55,942 bases of DNA, taken from positions 1 to 55,942 of the forward strand of contig JAJXYO010000066.1 of the NCBI GenBank assembly GCA_021780495.1. The letters are read 5' to 3'. Of the stretch, positions 28,843 through 37,367 are shown one piece after another. The stretch comes from Deltaproteobacteria bacterium (GTDB taxonomy: Bacteria > Desulfobacterota > Desulfuromonadia > Geobacterales > Pseudopelobacteraceae). The position numbers were made by a program, and so were the translations under genes. Position 1 is the first letter of the stretch. Each line of letters begins with the position of its first letter. The notes under the pieces were generated by a model, which did no database searches, was not told the DNA's origin, and saw only the letters and a list, made by a program, of their open reading frames with translations.

Positions 28843-30016
28843 AAAAAATAATATTCCGCAGATGAGTGAGATTCCGGATCCGCAGCCAGATACCGTCTGG
28901 GAGTGCTTTGCCGCAGTCCCACGGGGTGCGGAAGAGATTGCTGCTGCTGAACTGGAGTCAGTGGGCGTCCGAAGTGTTCATGCCGGCCGGGGAGGGGTGG
29001 CGTTCCTTGCCGACCGGGCCGGTTTGTACCGAGCTAATTTATGGCTCCGTACCGCCAGCCGGGTTCTAGTCCAATTGACGGTATTTCCCTGTGCGACCCC
29101 AGCGGAGCTTTATGCCGGGGTTCATGCTATTGATTGGGTGAAGTATGTCACCCCTGATATGACCTTGGCTGTGGATTGCAGCCTGCGCGATTCGGCCCTG
29201 ACCCATTCCGGTTTTGTAGCTCTCAAAACCAAGGATGCCATCGTGGACCGTATCCGCGAGGCCTGCGGCAGCCGCCCGAATGTCGATACCACTGCCCCGG
29301 ATGTCCGCATCAATGTTCATCTGCGCAAAAATGTCTGCACGGTCAGTCTCGACAGTTCCGGGGACCCTTTGGACCGTCGCGGTTACCGGTTGGAGCGTAA
29401 CGAGGCGCCGTTGCGGGAAACACTGGCTGCAGCGGTGGTGGCTCTGACGGGATGGAACGGTGCAATGCCTTTGGTTGACCCCATGTGTGGCTCAGGCACC
29501 ATACCGATCGAGGCAGCCCTTGTTGCGGGGCGGGTTGCACCGGGGCTGCAACGTTCATTCGGGTTTCAGCGTTGGCTGGATTATGATGACCGGTTGTGGC
29601 AGCAACTGCTTGCAGAAGCTGGCGGTCGGATTCATAAGCTTCCGGCAGGTCTGATCACCGGCTGCGACGTGGACAGCCGGGCACTCAAACTGGCGTCGCG
29701 GAATGCAGCCAAGGCCGGTCTTGAGGGTCAGATTCATTTTTTTCATGCAGCGTTGGAAACGTTTCAGCCAGAGGGTGAGGCGGGTGTGGTGCTTATCAAT
29801 CCCCCCTATGGCAAGCGTCTGGGAGAGGAAGAACATCTGAAGGAATTGTATTGCCAGATTGGCGATATCATGAAAAAAAGATGCCGGGGGTGGACGGGGT
29901 ATGTCCTGACCGGCAATCTGGAGCTGGCCAAGTATATCGGTCTGAAGGCCTCACGGCGGTTTGTGCTCTTTAACGGTGCGATCGAATGCCGTTTGCTGAA
30001 ATACGAATTGTATTAA
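28835..30016 (+). CDS. rlmL: THUMP-domain class I SAM RNA methyltransferase (RlmL/YcbY N-terminal type)
   Basis: 393 residues. N-terminal THUMP-type RNA-binding part (about 20-175: FAAVPRGAEEIAAAELESVGV...VRINVHLRKNVCTVSLDSSG), then LDRRGYRLERNEAPLRETLAAAVV. The Rossmann methyltransferase follows, with PMCGSGTIPIEAAL as SAM motif I and the catalytic NPPYGKRLG. This is the set that modifies N2 of guanine 2445 in 23S rRNA in E. coli (N-terminal half of RlmL); the second methyltransferase half of E. coli RlmL is absent. The exact target base is inferred from family membership. Older annotation calls these N6-adenine DNA methylases, which the NPPY motif alone does not justify. Overlaps coaE by 8 bases. 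Confidence 0.85.
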   Translation: MSEKNNIPQMSEIPDPQPDTVWECFAAVPRGAEEIAAAELESVGVRSVHAGRGGVAFLADRAGLYRANLWLRTASRVLVQLTVFPCATPAELYAGVHAIDWVKYVTPDMTLAVDCSLRDSALTHSGFVALKTKDAIVDRIREACGSRPNVDTTAPDVRINVHLRKNVCTVSLDSSGDPLDRRGYRLERNEAPLRETLAAAVVALTGWNGAMPLVDPMCGSGTIPIEAALVAGRVAPGLQRSFGFQRWLDYDDRLWQQLLAEAGGRIHKLPAGLITGCDVDSRALKLASRNAAKAGLEGQIHFFHAALETFQPEGEAGVVLINPPYGKRLGEEEHLKELYCQIGDIMKKRCRGWTGYVLTGNLELAKYIGLKASRRFVLFNGAIECRLLKYELY

Positions 30017-30031
30017 GCTCAATACAGAAAG

Positions 30032-30301
30032 TTACTGATTGACAAACTTGTGACAGAGTAAACAGCGGTTTTTGGGTGGATGGTTGGGGGGGAACTTGAT
30101 CACATTCTCGTTGTGGCAGGTTTCACACCCCTTCTCTGTTTCCTGTTTGTCGTGGGTCTTGGCGTAGGTTTCGTAGAAGGGCCTATGTTTATCGTCGAGG
30201 GGGACTCTTTTAGTTTTTTCTTTGCCGGATATGCCAATAAATATTGCCAGCACGACCACAATCAAGCCTACGAACAGCCCGTCACGTTTATCTATTTTCA
30301 T
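30032..30301 (-). CDS. Small membrane-anchored diheme cytochrome c
   Basis: 89 residues. One N-terminal membrane helix (GLFVGLIVVVLAIFIGI) without an obvious cleavage site, then a short soluble domain with two c-heme sites, CETCH and CLLCH, spaced about 20 residues apart. Extra histidines (HRPFYETYAKTHDK, NHPPK) could be distal ligands. It probably sits on the periplasmic face of the inner membrane as a small electron carrier. It lies 20 bases downstream of a small membrane protein gene and converges on rlmL. I know no gene name for it. Confidence 0.8.
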   Translation of the reverse strand: MKIDKRDGLFVGLIVVVLAIFIGISGKEKTKRVPLDDKHRPFYETYAKTHDKQETEKGCETCHNENVIKFPPNHPPKNRCLLCHKFVNQ

Positions 30302-30321
30302 GGCAGATCTCTTTCTTGAAT

Positions 30322-30657
30322 TCAGGATTTTATCATTGAGAAGTAAATGATGACGCCACCGATCACAACTCCGAAGCCAATGAATGGGCCTATCGACGAC
30401 AGACTCAGTTCCTGTCCTGGTGGAGGCATGGCATAACGCATGAAGACGATCATGGCGATCAGGAAAAACAACGTCAACAAGACTGGGGTGGATCTTTTAA
30501 TTATGCCGTAGAATAGTACTAAAACGATAGTAATCAGTACTGCCGGATGGGTAAAAATCTGGTGAAGACTGAGATTTTGGATGGTCGTCATCAGGTTGGA
30601 TGTTTCAAACGGCCGCAGAGTCTCGATTGTTTTATCAGTAAGCTGCTGTTTATCCAT
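30322..30657 (-). CDS. Small multi-spanning membrane protein, unknown function
   Basis: 111 residues with three membrane helices (AVLITIVLVLFYGII, VLLTLFFLIAMIVFMRYAM, IGFGVVIGGVIIYF). No family is recognised. GGAG lies 8 bases before ATG 30657, which supports a real start. It forms a two-gene unit with the small diheme cytochrome downstream, so it may be that protein's membrane partner; this is only positional. Confidence 0.6.
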   Translation of the reverse strand: MDKQQLTDKTIETLRPFETSNLMTTIQNLSLHQIFTHPAVLITIVLVLFYGIIKRSTPVLLTLFFLIAMIVFMRYAMPPPGQELSLSSIGPFIGFGVVIGGVIIYFSMIKS

Positions 30658-30734
30658 CGACGGACTCCACTTCTTGATAGGATAGCAAGGGGTGAATATT
30701 AAATCATATCGCGATGATCATCAAGGAAAATGAA

Positions 30735-30758
30735 GGGGCCGTAATTGCTACGACCCCC
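30735..30758 (-). terminator. Terminator after dnaJ
   Basis: On the minus strand GGGGTCGTA, loop GCAATT-like, TACGGCCCC followed by TTCATTTT, a few bases after the dnaJ stop. It ends the hrcA-grpE-dnaK-dnaJ transcript. Confidence 0.65.
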
Positions 30759-30768
30759 AGAACAGGCA

Positions 30769-31899
30769 TTAACTCAAAAAATCCATTACCTTGTCCAGAA
30801 AACCCTTTTTCATGGGATGGATATCCTCACCGCTGATTCGGGCGAATTCTTCCAGCAGCTCCTTCTGTTTCTTGTTGAGATTGGAAGGCGTTTCCACGCG
30901 GATAACAACCATCTGATCTCCACGGCCGTAGCCTTGCAAGGAAGGGATACCCTTGCCCTTGAGCCGATAGACCTTTCCGGACTGGGTGCCTTCAGGAATC
31001 TTCATGGCAACCTTGCCATCCAGGGTCGGAACCTCCATCTCGCAGCCGAGTGAAGCCTGAATGAAGCTGATTGGAATCTCGCAGATGACATTGGTGTCTT
31101 CACGCTGGAAAATCGGGTGTTCCCGGACGTTGATTGCGATGTAGAGGTCGCCGTTGGGACCGCCCTTGCCTTGGCCGCCTTCACCGGTCATCTTCAGGCG
31201 TGAGCCGGTTTCAACTCCGCCCGGAACCTTGACTGAAAGCGTCTTGTTGTCCTTGGTGCTGCCTTTTCCACGGCAATCAGGGCAGGGATCGTCCACCACT
31301 TTTCCTTCGCCATTGCACTGGCCACAGGTTTTGCTGACGCTGAAAAACCCCTGCTGATAGCGTACCTGGCCTGCACCGCGACAGGTGGGGCAGACCTTGG
31401 GATCTGTTCCCGGTTTTGAACCGGAGCCGTTGCAAGTCCCGCACCGTTTGGCAAAGGGAACTTCGATCTTCTTTTCAACACCAAAGGCGGCTTCCTCGAA
31501 ACTGATCTCGAGATTGTACAGCAGGTCATCGCCGCGTCGGCCCTGGCTGCGACCGCGTGTACTGCCGCCTCCGCCGAAAATATCCCCGAATATATCCCCG
31601 AAAATGTCTCCGAATGGGGTGCCTCCACCGAATCCTCCAAAACCGCCTCCGAAACCGCCCGCACCTGAAACGCCGGCGTGACCAAACTGGTCATACTGGG
31701 CACGCTTCTGCGGATCGGAAAGTATTTCGTAGGCCTCGGTGACCTCTTTAAACGTATCCTCTGCGGCCTTGTCTCCCGGGTTTTTATCCGGGTGATACTG
31801 AACCGCCTGCTTGCGGAAGGCTTTCTTTATCTCCGCCTCGGATGCGTTGCGATGCACATCCAGAACTTCGTAATAATCACGTTTTTCGCCGTTAGCCAC
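30769..31899 (-). CDS. dnaJ: Chaperone protein DnaJ
   Basis: 376 residues. I place the start at the GTG 31897-31899 ([15 protein letters not shown]) because AGAGGA precedes it; the frame from 31929 is an extension. J domain with the HPD tripeptide in [10 protein letters not shown], a Gly/Phe-rich region with three tandem FGDI units ([14 protein letters not shown]), then four zinc-finger repeats [32 protein letters not shown] and the client-binding C-terminal domain. It stimulates the DnaK ATPase and delivers unfolded clients. Fourth gene of the heat-shock operon, 80 bases after dnaK. Confidence 0.95.
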   Translation of the reverse strand: MANGEKRDYYEVLDVHRNASEAEIKKAFRKQAVQYHPDKNPGDKAAEDTFKEVTEAYEILSDPQKRAQYDQFGHAGVSGAGGFGGGFGGFGGGTPFGDIFGDIFGDIFGGGGSTRGRSQGRRGDDLLYNLEISFEEAAFGVEKKIEVPFAKRCGTCNGSGSKPGTDPKVCPTCRGAGQVRYQQGFFSVSKTCGQCNGEGKVVDDPCPDCRGKGSTKDNKTLSVKVPGGVETGSRLKMTGEGGQGKGGPNGDLYIAINVREHPIFQREDTNVICEIPISFIQASLGCEMEVPTLDGKVAMKIPEGTQSGKVYRLKGKGIPSLQGYGRGDQMVVIRVETPSNLNKKQKELLEEFARISGEDIHPMKKGFLDKVMDFLS

Positions 31900-31979
31900 A
31901 ATAATTCCTCTGAATACGGCAAAAGGCAAAGGGCAGACCCTTCGCCTTCAGCCGTGTGTTGTACGTCAGCCAGATATGT

Positions 31980-33896
31980 TTACTTCTTCTCGTCCTTGAT
32001 CTCTTCAAAGTCGGCATCCACAACCTTTTCGTCCTTGTGGGCATCATTCTTTGGCTGGTCGCCGGCGGCACCTTCCGTATGCTCAGTGGGTTGCTCCTTG
32101 GCATACATGGCTTCCGCCAGCTTGTGGGCCGACTGGGCCAGGTCGTCGGTAGCCTTTTTAATGGCCTCGGCATCCTCGCCTTCCATGACCTTCTTCAGCT
32201 CGGTGATCTTGTTTTCGATGTTCCCTTTTTCCACGGCCTCGATCTTGTCACCGAACTCCTTGAGGGATTTCTCGGTGCTATAGACCATGCTGTCGGCATG
32301 GTTGCGGGCTTCGATAGTTTCGCGCTTCTTCTTGTCCTCATCGGCATGTGCCTCGGCATCACGCACCATCTTGTCGATCTCTTCCTTGGAAAGCCCCGAA
32401 GAAGCGGTGATGCGGATGGATTGCTCTTTGCCGGTGCCAAGGTCCTTGGCGGAAACGTGTACGATGCCATTGGCGTCAATGTCGAAGGTGACCTCGATCT
32501 GGGGTACGCCGCGCGGTGCTGGTGGAATACCGGCCAGCTCGAAATTGCCGAGGGTCTTGTTGCTGGAGGCCATCTCACGTTCACCCTGCAGGACGTGGAT
32601 CGAAACGGCCGGCTGGTTGTCCGCAGCCGTGGAGAAGGTCTGGCTCTTGCGGCAGGGGATGGTGGTGTTCTTTTCGATCAGTTTGGTCATGACGCTGCCC
32701 AGGGTTTCGATACCCAGAGACAGCGGCGTCACGTCCAGCAGCAGCACATCCTTGACATCGCCCCTGAGCACGCCGCCCTGGATACCGGCGCCGATCGCAA
32801 CGACCTCATCCGGGTTGACCCCTTTGTTGGCGGTCTTGCCGAAGATGTCCTCGACCTTTTTCTGTACTGACGGCATACGGGTCATGCCGCCGACCAGAAT
32901 GACCTCGTCGATCTCGCTGGCCGACAGACCGGCATCCTTGAGGGCCATGCGGCAGGGGCCTTCCAGTTTTGCCAGCAGAGGGGCGCAGATCGACTCCAGT
33001 TTGGCGCGGGACAGCTTCAGGGTCAGATGTTTTGGGCCGGTGGCGTCGGCGGTGATGAATGGCAGGTTGATGTCGGTCTCCATGGAGGTTGACAGCTCGC
33101 ACTTGGCCTTCTCGGCCGCCTCCTTGAGGCGCTGCAGCGCCATCTTGTCTCCACGCAGGTCGATGCCCTGGTCCTTCTTGAACTCGTCGGCAATCCAGTC
33201 GATCACCAACTGGTCGAAGTCTTCGCCACCCAGAAATGTATCGCCATTGGTGGATTTGACCTCAAATACGCCATCGCCCAGTTCCAGGATGGAGACATCG
33301 AATGTACCGCCACCCAGGTCGAATACGGCGATCTTTTCATCCTTTTTCTTGTCCAGACCATAGGCCAGTGCCGCTGCCGTCGGTTCGTTGATGATACGCA
33401 GCACGTTCAGTCCGGCGATCTTGCCGGCATCCTTGGTTGCCTGGCGCTGGGAATCGTCGAAGTAGGCAGGTACCGTGATGACCGCATCGGTCACCGTTTC
33501 GCCCAGATAGTCCTCGGCGGTCTTCTTCATTTTCTGCAGTATCATGGCCGAGATTTCGGGGGCTGAATAGCGCTTGTCGCGTACCTCTACCCAGGCGTCG
33601 CCGTTGTCGGCCTTGACGATCTTGAATGGTGAAATGGCGATGTCTTTCTTGACCGCTTCCGTATCGAACTTGCGGCCAATCAATCGCTTGATGGCATACA
33701 GCGTGTTTTCGGGGTTGGTGACTGCCTGGCGCTTGGCCTGTTGTCCCACCAGACGTTCGCCACTGTCAGAAATGGCCACCATCGAAGGGGTTGTGCGGCT
33801 CCCCTCGGAGTTGGCGATAACGACCGGTTCACCGCCTTCCATGATTGAGACGCAGGAGTTGGTGGTCCCAAGGTCGATTCCGATTACTTTACTCAT
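31980..33896 (-). CDS. dnaK: Molecular chaperone DnaK (Hsp70)
   Basis: 638 residues from ATG 33896 ([21 protein letters not shown]); a start at 33917 is also open but MSKVIG is the family N-terminus. Nucleotide-binding domain motifs: [61 protein letters not shown] and [13 protein letters not shown]. The substrate-binding domain begins [11 protein letters not shown]. The tail ends in an acidic [14 protein letters not shown], the usual DnaK C-terminus. ATP-driven folding with DnaJ and GrpE from the same operon. Confidence 0.97.
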   Translation of the reverse strand: MSKVIGIDLGTTNSCVSIMEGGEPVVIANSEGSRTTPSMVAISDSGERLVGQQAKRQAVTNPENTLYAIKRLIGRKFDTEAVKKDIAISPFKIVKADNGDAWVEVRDKRYSAPEISAMILQKMKKTAEDYLGETVTDAVITVPAYFDDSQRQATKDAGKIAGLNVLRIINEPTAAALAYGLDKKKDEKIAVFDLGGGTFDVSILELGDGVFEVKSTNGDTFLGGEDFDQLVIDWIADEFKKDQGIDLRGDKMALQRLKEAAEKAKCELSTSMETDINLPFITADATGPKHLTLKLSRAKLESICAPLLAKLEGPCRMALKDAGLSASEIDEVILVGGMTRMPSVQKKVEDIFGKTANKGVNPDEVVAIGAGIQGGVLRGDVKDVLLLDVTPLSLGIETLGSVMTKLIEKNTTIPCRKSQTFSTAADNQPAVSIHVLQGEREMASSNKTLGNFELAGIPPAPRGVPQIEVTFDIDANGIVHVSAKDLGTGKEQSIRITASSGLSKEEIDKMVRDAEAHADEDKKKRETIEARNHADSMVYSTEKSLKEFGDKIEAVEKGNIENKITELKKVMEGEDAEAIKKATDDLAQSAHKLAEAMYAKEQPTEHTEGAAGDQPKNDAHKDEKVVDADFEEIKDEKK

Positions 33897-33974
33897 GATG
33901 CGTTTCCTCCCTTTCAAATCTTCTTAACTTCAAACTAGTCATCATTATTTTAAAAAACAAGGTGCAGCTGAAAT

Positions 33975-34541
33975 TTATTTTGCCGGTGCCGCCACCGTTA
34001 CCATGGCTGGGCGCAGCAGCCGTTCTTTCAATAAATAGCCTTTCTGGAATTCCTCTACGACCGTGTTGGGCGGTTGCTCATCGGTTGCTACCTGCGCCAT
34101 GGCCTGATGGAAGGCGGGGTCGAACGCGGTTCCGAGGGATTCGATCGGGGTGACGCCGAACTTTTTCAAGGCCGTCACCAGCATGATGTGGGTCATGCGG
34201 ATGCCCTCCACGACTGCTGATTGGCCATCTTCGGTGGCATGGGTCAGCGCGCGCTCCAGGTTGTCAACGATCGGCAGGATTTCCTCGATCAGTGATTTAT
34301 TGCCATAGTTGAGCAGTTCCTCTTTCTCGCGGTTGGCACGTTTGCGGTAATTCTCCAGATCGGCCCGTTCGCGGACAAAACGGTCCCAGTTGTCGCGGAC
34401 CTCGTTTTCTTTAGCTGCAAGCTGCTCCTGCAGCCGGATGATCTGCTCTTCAGGGGTGGATGGCTCAACCGGAGCTGCCGCTTCGGCGGCATCAGGCCCG
34501 GTTTGGACTGGCGTGGTTTCGTGGGTGTCGTGTTTTTTCAT
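33975..34541 (-). CDS. grpE: Nucleotide exchange factor GrpE
   Basis: 188 residues. A disordered acidic N-terminus (about 1-35), a long coiled coil ([39 protein letters not shown] in shape), then the beta domain with [31 protein letters not shown] and the C-terminal signature [21 protein letters not shown]. It releases ADP from DnaK. Second gene of the operon. Confidence 0.95.
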   Translation of the reverse strand: MKKHDTHETTPVQTGPDAAEAAAPVEPSTPEEQIIRLQEQLAAKENEVRDNWDRFVRERADLENYRKRANREKEELLNYGNKSLIEEILPIVDNLERALTHATEDGQSAVVEGIRMTHIMLVTALKKFGVTPIESLGTAFDPAFHQAMAQVATDEQPPNTVVEEFQKGYLLKERLLRPAMVTVAAPAK

Positions 34542-34584
34542 ATATCGTGTATCCTTTTCAGTAGTGACAGATACTCTGTCAACG

Positions 34585-35616
34585 TTAGGTGTTGTGCAAC
34601 AGCCTGCTTACCAGGCGGGCGGTGTAGTCAACGATGGGGATGACGTTGGAATAGCCCATCCTGGTCGGTCCGATAACGCCCAGCAGCCCGATGGTGTTAT
34701 TACCGGTGGTGAAGCGGGAGGTGATGAGACTCATTCCGGCTGAGTGACTGACGGGGGTCTCGGAACCGATATAGATCTGAACGCCATCGGCTGTCATGCA
34801 GCGTCCCAGCAGCTGGAGCATCGTACTTTTCTGCTCGAAGGCCTGGAACATTTCCTTCATGCGGGTAACGTCGCTGAATTCAGGCTGATCGAGGATTCGG
34901 GCCTGTCCTTCCACGAAAATCTCTTCTTCGCCCACGGTTACCGCCTGTTTGCTGATACTCAGCGCCTGCGACATCATGCTGTCGTACTGGGTTTTCTCGT
35001 TCTTCATTTCTGCCAGGATACGTTCACGGGCCTGGTATATCGTCAGGCCCTGCATGAGCTCATTCAGGTAGTTACTCATCCTGAGCAGGTCTTTTTCAGG
35101 GATGTCATCGACGGTTTCTACCAGTCTGTTCTGGACAAGACCGTTGGTGGAAACCAGGATTGCCAGCACTCTGTGGGTGCCGATGCGTATAAACTCGATG
35201 TGGCGGAAGATGTCGGACGTAAAGCTGGGTGTCACGACGATACCCATATAGTTCGATAACGAGGAAAGGGCGCGGCTGGTTTCTTTGAGTATCTCCGGTA
35301 GTCCTGAGCCCGATTGACGGCAGCGCCGGATGATGAGCTTCTTTTCCTCACGGGAAATCTGGCGAAGTCCGATCAATGAGTCGACGTAGAGTCGATAGGC
35401 CTTTTCCGTGGGAATCCTGCCGGCCGAGGTGTGCGGGGATGTCAATAGCCCCATCTCCTCCAGATTTGCCATGACATTTCTGACTGTTGCGGATGAAAGT
35501 GTCAGGGCATGGCGCCGCGCAACAGCACTGCTTCCAACTGGTTCTGCGGTTGCAATGTAGTCCTCGACGATGGCTTCGAGTATCTGTCTGCTTCGTGCTG
35601 AAAGTTCAACGCTCAT
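34585..35616 (-). CDS. hrcA: Heat-inducible transcription repressor HrcA
   Basis: 343 residues from ATG 35616 ([29 protein letters not shown]). The longer frame starting at 35643 lies inside the CIRCE operator, and GAGG precedes 35616. Winged-helix N-terminus with [18 protein letters not shown] and [17 protein letters not shown], then the GAF-like domain, ending with [26 protein letters not shown]. It binds CIRCE and represses the chaperone operon until heat or misfolded protein titrates GroE. Being the first gene behind a CIRCE element, it regulates itself. Confidence 0.97.
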   Translation of the reverse strand: MSVELSARSRQILEAIVEDYIATAEPVGSSAVARRHALTLSSATVRNVMANLEEMGLLTSPHTSAGRIPTEKAYRLYVDSLIGLRQISREEKKLIIRRCRQSGSGLPEILKETSRALSSLSNYMGIVVTPSFTSDIFRHIEFIRIGTHRVLAILVSTNGLVQNRLVETVDDIPEKDLLRMSNYLNELMQGLTIYQARERILAEMKNEKTQYDSMMSQALSISKQAVTVGEEEIFVEGQARILDQPEFSDVTRMKEMFQAFEQKSTMLQLLGRCMTADGVQIYIGSETPVSHSAGMSLITSRFTTGNNTIGLLGVIGPTRMGYSNVIPIVDYTARLVSRLLHNT

Positions 35617-35632
35617 GGCCAACCTCAAAAAA

Positions 35633-35659
35633 ATAGCACTCATTGCTGACGAGTGCTAA
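35633..35659. promoter_or_regulatory. CIRCE operator
   Basis: TAGCACTC, nine bases (ATTGCTGAC), GAGTGCTA: the inverted repeat of the CIRCE element with one mismatch at the outer base of the left arm (A in place of T). It lies between the promoter and hrcA, where HrcA binding would block transcription. Confidence 0.95.
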
Positions 35660-35670
35660 TTCATGGTAAC

Positions 35671-35699
35671 AAGGTAATCAGCGCTCCGGAGTTTGTCAA
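35671..35699 (-). promoter_or_regulatory. Predicted promoter of the hrcA-grpE-dnaK-dnaJ operon
   Basis: On the minus strand TTGACA (35694-35699), 17 bases, TACCTT (35671-35676). The -35 is perfect and the -10 weak. Transcription would start near 35664, at the edge of CIRCE. Confidence 0.6.
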
Positions 35700-35910
35700 G
35701 GACAAATCAGCATGCCTCACGGGTCCGCCGCTACGGGTAATAACCGTCAAATGGCTTGCTTCCCGCGCGGAAAAAAGTATATAGTTAAAGGCTGATAAAT
35801 CGGATACGTGCGTAGTCGGACTCATTTTTCCGTCACAATATTTCAGTAATTGAGTACGCACGGATACATTTCAAACAATGTCCATTCCATCCGGTTGAGG
35901 AGAACGAGCT

Positions 35911-36729
35911 GTGACCTGGCAGGCGGTTGGCATATTTGATTCCGGGGTTGGTGGACTGACTGTCCTGCGTGAGATAGCCGGGGCGCTTCCCCAGGAAGAC
36001 ACCATTTATTTTGGCGATACGGCCCGTGTGCCCTACGGAACCAAATCACCGGAGACGGTAACCCGCTATGCCCGGGAAATTACGTCGTTTCTGGTTCGGC
36101 GCGACATAAAGCTGCTGGTGGTAGCCTGCAATACCGCTTCGGCTGTTGCACTTCCCACCCTGAAACGTTTGTTTTCGATTCCGGTGGTGGGGGTGATAGA
36201 GCCGGGCGCCAGACGGGCGGTGGAGGTGTCCCGCAGCGGACGCATCGGCGTTATCGGTACAGCCGGCACCATCAGGAGCAGTGCCTATACCCGGGCCATC
36301 AAGCGCCTCGATCCGTCTGCCGAGGTTCTCACCAAGGCCTGTCCGTTGTTCGTTCCTCTGGCTGAAGAGGGCTGGGTGGATAATCAGGTTGCGCGTCTCA
36401 CGGCCCAGACGTATCTCCAGGAACTTATAGATGCCGGTATTGATACATTGGTGCTGGGCTGCACCCATTATCCCCTGCTCAAACCGCTCATAGCCGAGGT
36501 TATGGGCAGCGGTGTGATACTGGTGGATTCCGCTGCCGAGACCGCCCGGACCGTAGCTGAAATTCTTGCCCAGAAACAGTGTCTCCGCCCGGATTCCGAA
36601 ACGGGAAATCACCATTATTATGTAAGCGACATACCTGCCGGTTTTATCCGTGTCGGCAACCGTTTCCTCGGCGAACGCCTGGGGGATGTCTACCAGGTGA
36701 ACCTGGAAGATGACGAGGAGGAGTTTTAA
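35911..36729 (+). CDS. murI: Glutamate racemase
   Basis: 272 residues with a GTG start at 35911 and GAGGAGA upstream. It makes D-glutamate for peptidoglycan. The cofactor-independent active site is visible: N-terminal IGIFDSGVGG-like (VGIFDSGVGGLTVL), FGDTARVPYG, the first cysteine in VVACNTASAVALP and the second in LGCTHYPLL. VDSAAETAR follows. First gene of a three-gene unit with a GerMN protein and metH (5-base and overlapping junctions). Confidence 0.95.
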   Translation: MTWQAVGIFDSGVGGLTVLREIAGALPQEDTIYFGDTARVPYGTKSPETVTRYAREITSFLVRRDIKLLVVACNTASAVALPTLKRLFSIPVVGVIEPGARRAVEVSRSGRIGVIGTAGTIRSSAYTRAIKRLDPSAEVLTKACPLFVPLAEEGWVDNQVARLTAQTYLQELIDAGIDTLVLGCTHYPLLKPLIAEVMGSGVILVDSAAETARTVAEILAQKQCLRPDSETGNHHYYVSDIPAGFIRVGNRFLGERLGDVYQVNLEDDEEEF

Positions 36730-36734
36730 TATCC

Positions 36735-37367
36735 ATGGCACCCATTCGGCGTAGAAAAATAAGCATCAGTATTCTGATACCCTTTGTGATTGTCGCTCTG
36801 GTATTTGGCGTGCTGATCTGGAAGAAGATGCATGACAGTCACGACCTGCAGCCTCTGCCTCAGGTCAATGAACCTGCTGCCGCGACCCGCAGGGTGGTGC
36901 TTTTCTTTGTAGCCGACGGAACCAGGCTGGCTCGCGAAGCGCGTGAGATAGATTCATGCGGTGAAACAGACGAGTGCCTTAAGGACCTTCTGGATGAATT
37001 GCTTGGCGGCCCGGTGGGAGAGCTGTCCGAGGCCTTGCCGGCGGCGGCTGCGCTCAACAGCGTCCGTCTGGAGGGGGATCTGGCCGTCATCGACATGAAC
37101 CGGGCTTTTGTGTCCGGAATGCCATCCGGCAGTTCGGCCGAGATGATGGCGGTCTATTCGCTCGTTGATACCGTGTGCGTCAACTATCCGCAGATCACCA
37201 GGGTTAAAATCACCGTTGAAGGTAATCAAAACACGGTACTGCAGCACCTCGATCTGAGCGATCCGCTGGTGCCTGATTTTTCACTGGAGCAACAGCCAGG
37301 CCAGCAGAACGACGCCGCGTCTCCCGATAATTCGAATACTCCAGCCACAAAGAAGGGATATCCATGA
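36735..37367 (+). CDS. GerMN domain protein, membrane-anchored
   Basis: 210 residues. One N-terminal membrane helix (ISILIPFVIVALVFGVLIW) with basic residues before it, then a periplasmic GerMN/sporulation-GerM-like domain about 50-175 (VVLFFVADGTRLAREAREI, LLDELLGGPVGELSEALP, LEGDLAVIDMNRAFVSGMPSG, YSLVDTVCVNYPQITRVKITVEG). The tail is Gln/Pro/Asn-rich. In Gram-negatives GerMN proteins are of unknown function, with a suspected cell-envelope role. It lies between murI and metH; the stop overlaps the metH ATG (ATGA). Confidence 0.82.
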   Translation: MAPIRRRKISISILIPFVIVALVFGVLIWKKMHDSHDLQPLPQVNEPAAATRRVVLFFVADGTRLAREAREIDSCGETDECLKDLLDELLGGPVGELSEALPAAAALNSVRLEGDLAVIDMNRAFVSGMPSGSSAEMMAVYSLVDTVCVNYPQITRVKITVEGNQNTVLQHLDLSDPLVPDFSLEQQPGQQNDAASPDNSNTPATKKGYP

